Shown here in pieces: positions 1 through 9,042 of a DNA stretch of 64,000 bases. The DNA comes from JAFGRU01 sp963665915 (GTDB lineage Bacteria; Desulfobacterota; Desulfuromonadia; Desulfuromonadales; JAAYDE01). A program made the position numbers and the translations under genes. The notes under the pieces are model-generated. The model had not been told where the DNA came from and made no database searches. It saw only the letters and a program-made list of their open reading frames with translations. Position 1 is the stretch's first letter. Each line of letters opens with the position of its first letter. The DNA lies in NCBI GenBank assembly GCA_963665915.2, contig CAXXSG010000002.1, positions 310,001 through 374,000 of the forward strand. Direction: 5' to 3'.

Positions 1-1241
1 TCAGTGTCAATCCAAGAGCCATGTGGGTTGTGGCGGGAATCCTTTTTGGTTTTGCCCTGATCCCCGGCCTTCCCCACGTCTCTTTCCTTTTGATTGCAGT
101 GCTTCTTGCCTTTCTGGCCCACAGGATTCAAACGAGTCGGGCCAAAGCGGAAGAGGCGGAGGAAAAACTTCCCAGCGAGGCTCTGGCGCCCAAGGAAGAA
201 AATTATGAAGAGATGCTGGCCATTGATCTCCTTGAACTTGAGGTCGGGTATGGACTTATCCCTTTGGTGGATTCGGAAAGGGATGGCGAGCTTCTGGGGC
301 GGATTCGTTCCATCCGAAAACAGTTTGCCCTGGATCTTGGCTTCATCGTTCCGCCGGTTCATATCAAGGATAACCTTCAGCTGAAACCGAATGAGTACGC
401 CATTCTCCTTAAAGGTGTTCGCATCGGATCGGGTGAGATCCTGCCGGGTCATTGTCTTGCCATGAATCCGGGTGGGGCGACGGAGATGCTGAAAGGCATC
501 GCTACCATCGAGCCGACTTTCGGTCTCCCCGCCACCTGGATTTCCGAAGATAAAAAAGATCAGGCCCAGATGAACGGGTATACCGTGGTTGATGGAACGA
601 CGGTTGTCGCGACCCATGTCAGCGAAATTATCAAACAGCACTCCCATGAACTGCTTGGCCGACAAGAGGTACAGAATTTGCTGGATAACTTCTCCAAGCA
701 ATATCCGAAGCTGGTCGAAGAACTGGTTCCCAATCTACTACCTCTTGGCGCAATTATGCATGTCCTGAAAAATCTTTTAAGAGAAAACGTGGCGATAAGG
801 GATCTGCGCACCATCCTGGAAGCCCTGGCAGACCGTGGTTCTTCCATTCAGGATCCCGATTCGCTGACGGAATATGTGCGTCAGGCTCTGGCACGCTCCA
901 TCAGTTCGCGCCTGGCGAAACCCGACGGAACTTTACCTCTTATTGCTTTTGATCGGGGCCTGGAAGAAACAATTCAGGCTGCTCTTCATCACTCCGGTGA
1001 TGGCAGTTACTTGGCACTGGAACCCAAAACAGCTCACGATCTGATCGAAAAACTGGGAGAAAAAATCAACCAGTTCAGCGGGGATAGTGCACCCGTTTTA
1101 TTGTGCACTCCGGTGATACGTCCTCATGTCAAAAGGTTGACCGAGCGCTACCTGCCCAACCTGATCGTGCTGTCTCATAATGAGATTTTGCCCCACCTGA
1201 AAGTCAGATCCATAGGGACGGTGAATTTAGATGCAAGTTAA
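1..1241 (+). CDS. flhA: Flagellar export gate protein FlhA (C-terminal part, 5' end cut by window)
   Basis: The reading frame is open from the window edge, so the start lies upstream. About 412 residues are visible, against roughly 690 for full-length FlhA. Visible are the last hydrophobic segments, a charged linker, and the cytoplasmic domain with family stretches such as GLPATWI and GYTVVD. FlhA forms the inner-membrane nonamer of the flagellar type III export gate. Its cytoplasmic ring docks the chaperone-substrate complexes (FlgN, FliS, FliT types), and genes for such chaperones occur later in this window. The stop overlaps the flhF start by 11 bases, so the two are co-transcribed. Identification is secure; only the membrane half is missing. 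Confidence 0.96.
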   Translation, partial: SVNPRAMWVVAGILFGFALIPGLPHVSFLLIAVLLAFLAHRIQTSRAKAEEAEEKLPSEALAPKEENYEEMLAIDLLELEVGYGLIPLVDSERDGELLGRIRSIRKQFALDLGFIVPPVHIKDNLQLKPNEYAILLKGVRIGSGEILPGHCLAMNPGGATEMLKGIATIEPTFGLPATWISEDKKDQAQMNGYTVVDGTTVVATHVSEIIKQHSHELLGRQEVQNLLDNFSKQYPKLVEELVPNLLPLGAIMHVLKNLLRENVAIRDLRTILEALADRGSSIQDPDSLTEYVRQALARSISSRLAKPDGTLPLIAFDRGLEETIQAALHHSGDGSYLALEPKTAHDLIEKLGEKINQFSGDSAPVLLCTPVIRPHVKRLTERYLPNLIVLSHNEILPHLKVRSIGTVNLDAS

Positions 1242-2466
1242 AGTTTTCGAATCAGAAGATATGGCTTCCGGGCTTCAGAAGATCAAAGATACTCTTGGTC
1301 CGGATGCACTGATTTTGTCCACTCGGACTATCCGCAAAAAGGGTCTGGGTCTCCTGGGGAAGCCTTATCTTGAAATTACAGCGGCCAAGGATTCTCCGGA
1401 ACAGAGCTTCCAGCCACCTCCCACAGCAAAAAGAATCAACCCCCCCATGCCTGTGGAGGTCAGGGACAGCGACCTTAATGCTCCGGTTTTGGTGCGGGAT
1501 GAAATATATCCTCTCAACCCGCTGGAAAAAGAAATTGAACAGATAAAAAGCCAGCTTGCGGGACAGGACATTCAAGGTATCCATGAGGAGATCAATGAAC
1601 TGAAGCAAATTTTTCGGGAGTTTTCAGGAAAAGCATTTCAGGTGGCACCTCCCCAGCCTCCACCCGCAACGGCTAAGACATCCACAGCTTTGGGAACTGC
1701 CGTTCTCAGATTGATGGATTATGGGATCAATCCGGACGTTGCGCAGACTATCATTTCCTGCGCCGAAGGTAAATATTCTCCAGCGCAACTGGACGATGAG
1801 CATTTTCACGAAGTCTTTCTGAATGAAACCGTCGCGGAGCTGGTTTCCGTTTCAGGCCCTTTGACTGCACTTGAAAACGGACCCCGCAAAGTGGCTTTGA
1901 TCGGGCCTACAGGCGTAGGAAAGACAACCACTATGGCCAAGCTGGCCGCTGAATATCTTTTCCGCACCAAAGGCAGCGTTGCCCTGATCACTATTGATAC
2001 TTACAGAATCGCGGCGGTGGAGCAGTTAAAGGTTTATGGCGAAATCATGAATCTTCCGGTGGATGTCGTTTTTAATCCGGCACAACTGAATCAGGCTATT
2101 GCAAAACACCAGGATAAAGACATCATTCTGATCGATACAGCCGGACGGAGTCCGAAAGATGCTTTAAAATTAGATGAACTCGCCTCCTTTCTGGGACCTG
2201 AAAGTGGCGTTGAAAATCATCTGGTTCTGGCTGCTCAAACCCGGGACAAGGATTTGCTGGAGACAATCCGGACTTTTGGCAAGATGCCGCTCAAAAATCT
2301 CATTTTTACCAAACTGGATGAGTGCGAGGATTGCGGGGCACTCTTGAACGTTCCCGTTTGCCAAAATCTGCCGATTTCCTTTCTGACGAACGGACAGCGA
2401 GTTCCGGAAGATCTTCTGATTGCCGAACCCCAAAATATTACCGATTTTATTTTAGGAAAAATTTAG
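1231..2466 (+). CDS. flhF: Flagellar SRP-type GTPase FlhF
   Basis: 411 residues. A poorly conserved N-terminal basic/linker region (about 1-200) is followed by an NG GTPase domain. The P-loop reads GPTGVGKTTTMAKL, followed by the DTYRIAAVEQL switch motif, DTAGRSPKD and the TKLDE specificity motif. FlhF is an SRP54/FtsY relative that places the flagellum, often at the pole, and is switched by its partner FlhG, the next gene. The ATG at 1231 lies inside the end of flhA, which implies translational coupling. The order flhA-flhF-flhG-fliA is the usual one in polarly flagellated proteobacteria. Confidence 0.95.
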   Translation: MQVKVFESEDMASGLQKIKDTLGPDALILSTRTIRKKGLGLLGKPYLEITAAKDSPEQSFQPPPTAKRINPPMPVEVRDSDLNAPVLVRDEIYPLNPLEKEIEQIKSQLAGQDIQGIHEEINELKQIFREFSGKAFQVAPPQPPPATAKTSTALGTAVLRLMDYGINPDVAQTIISCAEGKYSPAQLDDEHFHEVFLNETVAELVSVSGPLTALENGPRKVALIGPTGVGKTTTMAKLAAEYLFRTKGSVALITIDTYRIAAVEQLKVYGEIMNLPVDVVFNPAQLNQAIAKHQDKDIILIDTAGRSPKDALKLDELASFLGPESGVENHLVLAAQTRDKDLLETIRTFGKMPLKNLIFTKLDECEDCGALLNVPVCQNLPISFLTNGQRVPEDLLIAEPQNITDFILGKI

Positions 2467-2477
2467 GGAACTGAATT

Positions 2478-3401
2478 ATGACTTTCACTGCTAACTCTTC
2501 CGATCAGGCCAAAACCCTGCGTAGCCTGAGCCGGTTATCCGGCGGGGAAAAACCATCCGTCATGGAAACCAAAAAACAATCCAAGCCGACCAAAGTTATT
2601 TCCGTTACCAGCGGCAAAGGCGGTGTCGGCAAGACGGCGGTTGTTGCCAACCTGGGTATTTCCCTGGCCCGGATGGGCAAGCGTGTTCTCCTCATCGATG
2701 CGGACCTGGGGCTTGCGAACATTGATGTTATTTACGGGCTGACCCCGCAATATAACCTGAATCATTTTTTCAAAGGCGAGGTGAACCTGAACCAGATTAT
2801 GGTCGAGGGTCCTTCGGGAGTAAAAATCCTTCCAGCCGGTTCGGGACTTCAGCAGGTCACCCACCTCAACAGTCTTCAGAAAATTCAGTTTATTGAGGGT
2901 CTAGAATCCCTGGACGAAGATTTCGAGATTGTTCTGGTCGATACTGAAGCGGGGATCTCCGAGAATGTGACTTATTTCAATGCGGCGGCTAACGAAATCC
3001 TCGTTATCGCAACCTCTGACCCGGCATCGATTACCGACGCTTACACCCTGATGAAGCTTCTGTCCCTGGAATATCAGCAGAAAAAATTCCATCTGGCCGT
3101 CAATATCGTCAAGGATGCCGAAGAAGGCCTGGATGTTTTTCAGAAGTTGACCATGGTGGCTAACCGTTTTTTGAACATATCGATTAATTATCTTGGGTGC
3201 ATTCCTTTTGACAAAAAAATGAGGGAATCTCTCAGGCGCCAGAAGCCTATCGTCGAGTTGCTGCCGGAAGGCAAAAGCAGTTGCGCTTTTGAAACCCTGG
3301 CCCAGTCCCTGGTTTCGCTTCCGCCGGACCTTCACCTCAACGGTTCGCTTCAATTTTTCTGGAAAAAACTCCTTATGGTAAACGAGGGAGAGGCAATTTG
3401 A
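2478..3401 (+). CDS. flhG: MinD-like flagellar number regulator FlhG
   Basis: 307 residues, a ParA/MinD-family ATPase. The deviant Walker A motif is SGKGGVGKTAVVANL (about residues 45-59), followed by LLIDADLGLANIDV and the DTEAGIS switch. FlhG stimulates FlhF GTPase activity and limits flagellar number. An N-terminal stretch rich in Q, S and K precedes the ATPase core; in relatives this region carries the FlhF-activating helix. The gene starts 11 bases after flhF, and its stop overlaps the TTG start of fliA. Confidence 0.93.
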   Translation: MTFTANSSDQAKTLRSLSRLSGGEKPSVMETKKQSKPTKVISVTSGKGGVGKTAVVANLGISLARMGKRVLLIDADLGLANIDVIYGLTPQYNLNHFFKGEVNLNQIMVEGPSGVKILPAGSGLQQVTHLNSLQKIQFIEGLESLDEDFEIVLVDTEAGISENVTYFNAAANEILVIATSDPASITDAYTLMKLLSLEYQQKKFHLAVNIVKDAEEGLDVFQKLTMVANRFLNISINYLGCIPFDKKMRESLRRQKPIVELLPEGKSSCAFETLAQSLVSLPPDLHLNGSLQFFWKKLLMVNEGEAI

Positions 3402-4147
3402 CGCTGGAAGCAGCTTATCAGGCGTGGGGGCCTGAAGATATAAACCGCTTGATTCAGAGTCATCTTTCCATGATTGATTTCTGGGTTGATCGCATGAGAA
3501 CTCAGGTCCCCGGATATCTGAAGCGTGATGAAATGGTGAGTGCCGCACGCCTCGGGCTGGTTGATGCGGCACACCGCTTCAATCCGGCAAAAGGGGTGCT
3601 TTTCAAGACCTTTGCCGAACAGAGAATACGGGGAGCGGTCCTGGATGAGGTCCGTCGCATGGACTGGGCCTCGCGTTCCGGCCGGGAGAAGTACAGCCGT
3701 TTGTGCGAAACCGTCAACCGGCTCCAGAACGAGCTGGGAGAGTCGCCTTCTGAGGCGGAGATTGCCGGAGACCTGGGAATTTCCCTCGACCAGTACCATA
3801 AGTTGTTGACCGATGTGAGCCATCTGAGTCTGATCAGTCTTGAAGAAACCATGTCGGCTTCCGAGGACGGTCAATCACTTTATGACAAGCTGGAAGATCC
3901 CGACAGCGAAAATCCCCATCAAGTATTTGAAGAAAACGAGTTGGCAGAGATTCTGGCGGAGCAGATTCAGAATCTTTCCGAGAAAGAGCGGCTGGTTGTA
4001 TCTCTTTACTATTATGAAGAATGCACCCAGAAAGAGATTGCGGAAATATTGAGTATCACCGAAGGCCGGGTTTCGCAGATTCACAGCCAGGCTCTGATCC
4101 GGATGAAAGTAAAGCTGCAAAATATTTTTAAAACTCATCGCAAATAA
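3398..4147 (+). CDS. fliA: Flagellar sigma factor sigma-28 (FliA)
   Basis: 249 residues. Regions 2, 3 and 4 of a sigma-70-family factor are visible: region 2 around DEMVSAARLGLVDAAHRF and FAEQRIRGAVLDEVR, and the region 4 helix-turn-helix near ECTQKEIAEILSITEG. Length and sequence fit FliA/WhiG. The start is TTG at 3398, overlapping the flhG stop (TTGA) with a purine-rich ribosome site just upstream, so expression is coupled. It should recognise the three TAAAGNNN-N11-NNCGATAA promoters seen before flgF, flgM and flagellin. Its activity should be held by FlgM, encoded at 9549. Confidence 0.95.
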   Translation: MTLEAAYQAWGPEDINRLIQSHLSMIDFWVDRMRTQVPGYLKRDEMVSAARLGLVDAAHRFNPAKGVLFKTFAEQRIRGAVLDEVRRMDWASRSGREKYSRLCETVNRLQNELGESPSEAEIAGDLGISLDQYHKLLTDVSHLSLISLEETMSASEDGQSLYDKLEDPDSENPHQVFEENELAEILAEQIQNLSEKERLVVSLYYYEECTQKEIAEILSITEGRVSQIHSQALIRMKVKLQNIFKTHRK

Positions 4148-4164
4148 ACCCGACAGGAGGATGA

Positions 4165-4623
4165 GTGGCTTCATCTGCATTATTGAACAAGCTTCAGGAA
4201 ATTGTGATGGTTGATCCTGCCAGTGCGACCATTATCGGGTTAAGTATCTTTTGCCTGCTGGGATTGATTGTTGCTCTAGTCCTGGTGATCCAATTGCGGC
4301 GCAGCCGAAAAGAGATTCGGCTTCTTCTAGATGTTTCCCCGGAGGACCATAAGTTTACCACCGAGGACGATTTTTCGTGGGTGGCCGAGACAAATAATCC
4401 ATTCGGGAGCGCGATTTTTGAAGCGGAAACCAAGAAGAAGTTAAAAGAAGGGATCTCGGATCGGAAGGTTCCTGAAAAATATCGATATGCACCCTGTCTC
4501 CTGAAAAGGGGTTTGAAAAATGAAGAAATAGCCGAGGTTCTCAACCTTTCTTCCGAGGAGGTTGATCAGATCGCCAAGTTGACTCACATTGCTCTTCAGG
4601 TGGAAAAAGCCACCGTGCATTGA
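4165..4623 (+). CDS. Membrane-anchored DUF2802-like protein, function unknown
   Basis: 152 residues. One transmembrane helix (about residues 20-45, IIGLSIFCLLGLIVALVLV) is followed by a charged linker and a C-terminal helix-turn-helix-like segment (YAPCLLKRGLKNEEIAEVLN, then SSEEVDQIAKL). The C-terminal part resembles DUF2802 proteins found in flagellar/chemotaxis loci of gamma- and deltaproteobacteria. That match is from memory and not secure. The GTG start at 4165 follows an AGGAGG box by four bases; an ATG at 4207 is an alternative. The gene ends just before the sigma-28 promoter of the flgF operon. Its place directly after fliA suggests a flagellar accessory role. Confidence 0.6.
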   Translation: MASSALLNKLQEIVMVDPASATIIGLSIFCLLGLIVALVLVIQLRRSRKEIRLLLDVSPEDHKFTTEDDFSWVAETNNPFGSAIFEAETKKKLKEGISDRKVPEKYRYAPCLLKRGLKNEEIAEVLNLSSEEVDQIAKLTHIALQVEKATVH

Positions 4624-4646
4624 ATCGTAGCGGATCAGGAAAAAAT

Positions 4647-4673
4647 TAAAGTTTTGACCCGTCAGGACGATAA
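4647..4673 (+). promoter_or_regulatory. Sigma-28 promoter before flgF
   Basis: TAAAGTTT (4647-4654), an 11-base spacer, then GACGATAA (4666-4673). The -35 box matches the FliA consensus exactly and the -10 box differs at one base. The flgF start is 39 bases downstream. It would put the distal rod and ring genes under sigma-28. Confidence 0.8.
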
Positions 4674-4711
4674 GTAAAGTAAACCATCCTGCCACACCAT
4701 AAGGGAAAAAC

Positions 4712-5434
4712 ATGAGTTCAGGTTATTATGCAGCTGTTTCCGGAGCCGTTTCAAGAATGCAGGCCCTGGATGTCCTTACCAACAATATATCCAACGTTGG
4801 AACCCCCGGTTTTAAAAAGAGTGTTGTAAATTTTACTTCCTATCTGGATGAAGCCAGCCAGGCAGGCAAAGCAGAGGGGATCAATTACTCCTTTATCAAA
4901 GGGGTGGTTCCCGACATGTCTGATGGAACGACCCTCGAAACCGGAAATCCTTTGAACGTGGCCATCATGGGAGACGGGTTTTTCAAAGTTGAGGGTGCCG
5001 GCGGCGTTTTCTATACCCGTCAGGGCAACTTTCGACTTGATGTGAACGGTACCCTCATCACTCCCACCGGCCACAAGGTTGTTGGTGAAGGCGGTCCTAT
5101 TGTCCTGAATAGCAACGACGTCACGATTACAAAGGATGGCCAGATTTCATCTCCGGATGGTGGTGGCGGTAAAATCAGTCTCTATGAATTTGAAGATATG
5201 TCGCAGCTTAACCGGGTGAAGGAAGGGGTTTTCAAGGTTGTTGACGGTGTTGAAGGAAAAATCGTCGAAAGTCCCGGGCTTCTGCAGGGACGGCTCGAAG
5301 GTTCCAATGTGAATATTTTAGAGGAAATGGCTCAAATGGTTGCGGGAGTCCGTTACTTTGAGTCTTATGAAAAGGTTATGAAATCCTATTCCGAGCTTTC
5401 CGCCAAGACGAATCAAATTGGGCTTCTGGGCTGA
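4712..5434 (+). CDS. flgF: Flagellar proximal rod protein FlgF
   Basis: 240 residues. The N-terminal rod motif is MQALDVLTNNISNVGTPGFK and the C-terminal rod/hook motif is EGSNVNILEEMAQMVAGVRYF, both typical of FlgF/FlgG. Length fits FlgF (about 245). It forms part of the proximal rod of the flagellar axle in the periplasm and is exported without a Sec signal. It is the first gene after the sigma-28 promoter at 4647 and is followed by flgG. Confidence 0.94.
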   Translation: MSSGYYAAVSGAVSRMQALDVLTNNISNVGTPGFKKSVVNFTSYLDEASQAGKAEGINYSFIKGVVPDMSDGTTLETGNPLNVAIMGDGFFKVEGAGGVFYTRQGNFRLDVNGTLITPTGHKVVGEGGPIVLNSNDVTITKDGQISSPDGGGGKISLYEFEDMSQLNRVKEGVFKVVDGVEGKIVESPGLLQGRLEGSNVNILEEMAQMVAGVRYFESYEKVMKSYSELSAKTNQIGLLG

Positions 5435-5462
5435 TCGTAACATGAATTAAAGGAGAACATTT

Positions 5463-6248
5463 ATGATAAGAGCATTATGGACCGCAGCAACAGGGATGGA
5501 AGCCCAGCAGTTGAACATGGACGTCATCTCCAACAACCTCGCAAACGTGAACACCTCTGGATTCAAAAAAAGTAGAGCTGACTTTCAGGATCTTCTTTAT
5601 CAGAGCATTGAACTGGCGGGGAGTTCCGAATCATCAGACACCGAAAATCCGACCGGGATCCAGGTTGGACTTGGCGCCAAAACAGCAGCCGTTCAGAAAA
5701 TCTTTACGGTCGGAGATTTGATGCAGACCGGTAACAATCTTGATCTGGCCATTGAAGGACCTGGGTTTTTCCAGGTTGAACTTCCCAACGGTGAATCCGG
5801 TTACACGCGGAGCGGAGCTTTCAAAAAGGACAGTTCCGGCCGCTTGGTTACCTCTGAAGGATATCCTGTCGTGCCGCAGATAACTATCCCTGAAAATGCG
5901 ACCAATGTCTCTATCGGGGAAGATGGTACGGTGGAGGCGTTTCTCGATGGGTCCATGACGGGAAGCCAGATCGGTTCGCTTGAACTCGCCACCTTCAGCA
6001 ACGCCGCCGGTCTCAGCAGTCAAGGAAAGAACCTTTATATGGAAACCACTTCGTCAGGTTCAGCCACTTTGGGTACTCCGGGGGAAACGGGGCTGGGAAC
6101 TCTCGCCCAGGGTTTTCTGGAAGGTTCCAATGTCAGCGTCATGGAAGAAATGGTCAACATGATTGCCGGCCAGCGTGCTTACGAAGTAAATTCCAAAGCG
6201 GTCAAGGCAGCGGATGAGATGCTGCAGATGACCAATAATCTCCTCTAG
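5463..6248 (+). CDS. flgG: Flagellar distal rod protein FlgG
   Basis: 261 residues, close to the E. coli length of 260. It has the rod motif MDVISNNLANVNTSGFKKSR near the start, the NPTGIQVGLG stretch typical of FlgG, and the C-terminal EGSNVSVMEEMVNMIAGQRA motif. FlgG builds the distal rod that passes through the P and L rings encoded just downstream. The AGGAGA-type ribosome site before 5463 is good. It sits in one operon with flgF and flgA. Confidence 0.96.
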   Translation: MIRALWTAATGMEAQQLNMDVISNNLANVNTSGFKKSRADFQDLLYQSIELAGSSESSDTENPTGIQVGLGAKTAAVQKIFTVGDLMQTGNNLDLAIEGPGFFQVELPNGESGYTRSGAFKKDSSGRLVTSEGYPVVPQITIPENATNVSIGEDGTVEAFLDGSMTGSQIGSLELATFSNAAGLSSQGKNLYMETTSSGSATLGTPGETGLGTLAQGFLEGSNVSVMEEMVNMIAGQRAYEVNSKAVKAADEMLQMTNNLL

Positions 6249-6255
6249 GATTTCA

Positions 6256-7209
6256 ATGAGAACATTTGGTAAAGGCTTTCTTTTTCTGCTTCTCCTCCAT
6301 TTTTTCTGTGGCTGGGCTGTAGGCATGGAAGTCCGTTTTAAAGGAGCGGCTACCGTGACAGGGGAGTTCTTTGCACTGGGAGATATCGCAACTCTGAACC
6401 CATCGTCTTCCGAGCTTGCCTCTCGAATGATTTACCGTTCTCCGGCGCCCGGGAAAAAAATGACCTACAAGACCGGAGAGATTCAGTCTTACCTCAAACA
6501 GACGGATGATGATTTTGCAGAGGTTGTCTGGGCAGGCGCCAAAACGATCAACATTATCCGTGAGGGGATTGTCATCACTCCGGAAAAGATTGCGGGGATC
6601 ATCAATGAATACCTTGAGAAAAACCGCCAGCGTACCCAGGTAGAAAATATCCATATGGAATTTATCCCTTCCCGCCAGCCAAAAACGTTCACTTTGCCGA
6701 AAGGGAAGTTGAGCTGTCGGGTATTACCCGCCGACTCTCAACTTTACCGCAGTAAAAGCTTCAATATTACTTTCAGCGTTGACGGCAAGGTTGAAAAAAA
6801 TCTCGCTGTAAGGGGGAATATCAAGGCAACGGCGCCGGTTGTTGTTGCTGCAGCGGATATTCCTCGCGGGACGCTTTTGTCGGACAGCGATATCCAGGTT
6901 GTGACCATGAATCTGGACCGGTTGCGGGACCCGTGTTTTTTTCCACAACAGCTTCGGGGTCAAAAGGTGAAAAGAAATCTGCGCCAAGGGGCAGTGATTG
7001 AAAAAAGCATGGTGGCTTTTCCGCCCCTGGTAAAACGGGGTGAGCTCATCACGGTTACCGCAAAAAATGGGGGACTCAAAGTAACGGCTACGGGTATTGC
7101 CAAATCCAATGGTAAAGAAGGAGAAACTATTCGGGTCAAAAACAGCGGCTCCGGAAAAGAGATCCTCTGTAAGGTTGTCGGGCCCGGAATGGTGATGGTG
7201 GAGTTCTGA
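6256..7209 (+). CDS. flgA: P-ring assembly chaperone FlgA
   Basis: 317 residues with a Sec signal peptide (about 1-24, hydrophobic core GFLFLLLLHFFCGWAVG) and a C-terminal SAF domain followed by the FlgA C-terminal beta domain (about 190-317, including VVVAAADIPRGTLLSDSDI and LRGQKVKRNLRQGAVI). FlgA is a periplasmic chaperone needed to polymerise FlgI into the P ring. It is longer than E. coli FlgA (219 residues) because of a larger N-terminal half. It starts 7 bases after flgG and ends 1 base before flgH. Confidence 0.9.
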   Translation: MRTFGKGFLFLLLLHFFCGWAVGMEVRFKGAATVTGEFFALGDIATLNPSSSELASRMIYRSPAPGKKMTYKTGEIQSYLKQTDDDFAEVVWAGAKTINIIREGIVITPEKIAGIINEYLEKNRQRTQVENIHMEFIPSRQPKTFTLPKGKLSCRVLPADSQLYRSKSFNITFSVDGKVEKNLAVRGNIKATAPVVVAAADIPRGTLLSDSDIQVVTMNLDRLRDPCFFPQQLRGQKVKRNLRQGAVIEKSMVAFPPLVKRGELITVTAKNGGLKVTATGIAKSNGKEGETIRVKNSGSGKEILCKVVGPGMVMVEF

Positions 7210-7210
7210 T

Positions 7211-7903
7211 ATGGGAAAAAAAATAATATTACTAATGGTCGGGACTCTGCTGTTCGGATGTGCGCATCATGAGAGAGCCGTCAAACAGGACATGCACATT
7301 CCTGAGGTGTCTTCGTCCCAGATGGAGGTGTCCAGGGAACCGGTCACAAACGGTTCGTTATGGACCGAAAACCAGGGCGATCTTTTCTCGGATAACAAGG
7401 CCAGAAACCTCGGCGACATCCTGACAGTGGCCATCTATGAGCAGGCCAGCGCCAGTAGGGAAGCAACAACCGAGACTGACCGAACAAGTTCAGCCTCGGC
7501 GGATATCACCAAATTTTTGGGTCTTGAGGAGAAAATTGCCAATCTTTTTAAAAACAGTGATGTCACCGACCTGATCAATACAAGTTATCAAAGTGATTTC
7601 GAAGGCAGCGGGTCAACCACTCGAAAAGAGGACTTGGTTGCGACGCTCACCACTCAGGTTGTCGGGGTTTTCCCTAATGGAAATCTCGGCATAGCGGGAC
7701 GGAAAAAGGTGACCGTCAACAACGAGGACCAGTTTATCATGCTGACCGGCATTATCCGTCCCGCAGATATTACAGCCAATAATTATGTGGACTCCAAGTA
7801 TATTCTGGATGCTGAAATTTCCTACACAGGCAAAGGTGTTATCAGCGACAAACAGAAGCCTGGCTGGATGACGCGGATACTCGATCATGTCTGGCCATTT
7901 TAG
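7211..7903 (+). CDS. flgH: Flagellar L-ring lipoprotein FlgH
   Basis: 230 residues. A lipoprotein signal with lipobox LFGC (cysteine at about residue 17) gives outer-membrane anchoring. Family stretches are SLWTENQGDLFSDNKARNLGD, TVNNEDQFIMLTGIIRPADI and the ending ISYTGKGVISDKQKPGWMTR. FlgH forms the outer-membrane L ring. Its presence shows that the organism has an outer membrane. It lies between flgA and flgI in the ring operon. Confidence 0.95.
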   Translation: MGKKIILLMVGTLLFGCAHHERAVKQDMHIPEVSSSQMEVSREPVTNGSLWTENQGDLFSDNKARNLGDILTVAIYEQASASREATTETDRTSSASADITKFLGLEEKIANLFKNSDVTDLINTSYQSDFEGSGSTTRKEDLVATLTTQVVGVFPNGNLGIAGRKKVTVNNEDQFIMLTGIIRPADITANNYVDSKYILDAEISYTGKGVISDKQKPGWMTRILDHVWPF

Positions 7904-7915
7904 GCGATAGAAGGT

Positions 7916-9025
7916 ATGAAATATTTCCGGAAAATTTTATTGCTGACAGTTATAGCAGGCTTAGCCCTGTTCCTGACCAAACCCGTCATGGCTTCCCGCA
8001 TCAAGGATATCGCCTATCTGGAAGGTGTGCGGGAAAACCAGCTTGTCGGTTATGGCCTGGTTGTGGGACTGAATGGGACCGGAGACAGTGCCGGAAGCAA
8101 ATTCACTGTTCAGGCCCTGGTCAATATGATGGAACGCATGGGTCTGTCCGTGGAACGCAGCACAGTTAAAGTCGACAATGCGGCGACGGTGATTGTTACG
8201 GCGCAGCTCCCGCCTTTTGCCAAGCCAGGCAGTTCCATCGATGTGCTGGTATCTTCCATGGGGGATGCCGACAGTCTTACCGGTGGTACTCTGCTCATGA
8301 CCCCCTTGAAAGGTCCGGACGGAAAAGTCTATGCCGTGGCTCAGGGTTCGCTGATTGTAGGCGGCCTTGCCTTTGGCGGCAAAGCAGCCAAAGTCCAGAA
8401 AAACCACCCCACGGTGGGGCGTATCCCGGGCGGGGCTCTGGTCGAAAGGGAAGTCGCTTTCAGTCTGCCGAGCGGGACTCACCTGACTTACCGTCTTCAG
8501 GACTCCGATTTTACCACCGTGACACGAGTGGCTTCCGCAATAAACCGGAAATTCAATCGGACAATTGCCAAACCGAGAGACAGCGGCGGAGTAAAGATCA
8601 ATATCCCTGAAAATTATCGGGATAGTATTGTCGATTTTATCGCCGCCATTGAAAATCTTGAAGTACGGCCTGATTTTCCCGCCAAGATTGTTATTAACGA
8701 AAAGACCGGCACGATTGTCATGGGCGAGGATGTCCGGCTCTCTACGGTAGCGGTGTCTCATGGAAATCTCAGTCTGGTGGTTTCCGAGTCGGCTGAGGTA
8801 TCCCAACCCAACGCGTTTTCGCAGGGACAGACTGCAGCGGTTTCCCAGACCGAAATGGATATGGTGGAAGATCAGGGCAATATGATTGTGATGCCAATGG
8901 GAATCAGCATCGGTGAGATTGCCAGAGCTCTCAACGCCATTGGGGCTTCGCCGCGAGATCTGATTGCCATTTTTCAGGCGATCAAAGCGGCCGGCGCCCT
9001 GCATGCCGAGCTGGTGGTTCTCTGA
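7916..9025 (+). CDS. flgI: Flagellar P-ring protein FlgI
   Basis: 369 residues, the usual FlgI length. A Sec signal peptide (about 1-26, ending near KPVMA) is followed by RIKDIAYLEGVRENQLVGYG and GLVVGLNGTGDSAG, hallmarks of FlgI, and it ends with IFQAIKAAGALHAELVVL. It polymerises around the rod in the peptidoglycan layer with help from FlgA. It is spaced 12 bases from flgH. Confidence 0.96.
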   Translation: MKYFRKILLLTVIAGLALFLTKPVMASRIKDIAYLEGVRENQLVGYGLVVGLNGTGDSAGSKFTVQALVNMMERMGLSVERSTVKVDNAATVIVTAQLPPFAKPGSSIDVLVSSMGDADSLTGGTLLMTPLKGPDGKVYAVAQGSLIVGGLAFGGKAAKVQKNHPTVGRIPGGALVEREVAFSLPSGTHLTYRLQDSDFTTVTRVASAINRKFNRTIAKPRDSGGVKINIPENYRDSIVDFIAAIENLEVRPDFPAKIVINEKTGTIVMGEDVRLSTVAVSHGNLSLVVSESAEVSQPNAFSQGQTAAVSQTEMDMVEDQGNMIVMPMGISIGEIARALNAIGASPRDLIAIFQAIKAAGALHAELVVL

Positions 9026-9042
9026 CAGTGGAGATAAATAAT

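Noticed and set aside
4161..4214. ATG at 4161 as the start of a small gene after fliA
   Set aside because: The frame ends after 17 codons, and its ATG directly abuts the AGGAGG box that serves the GTG at 4165.
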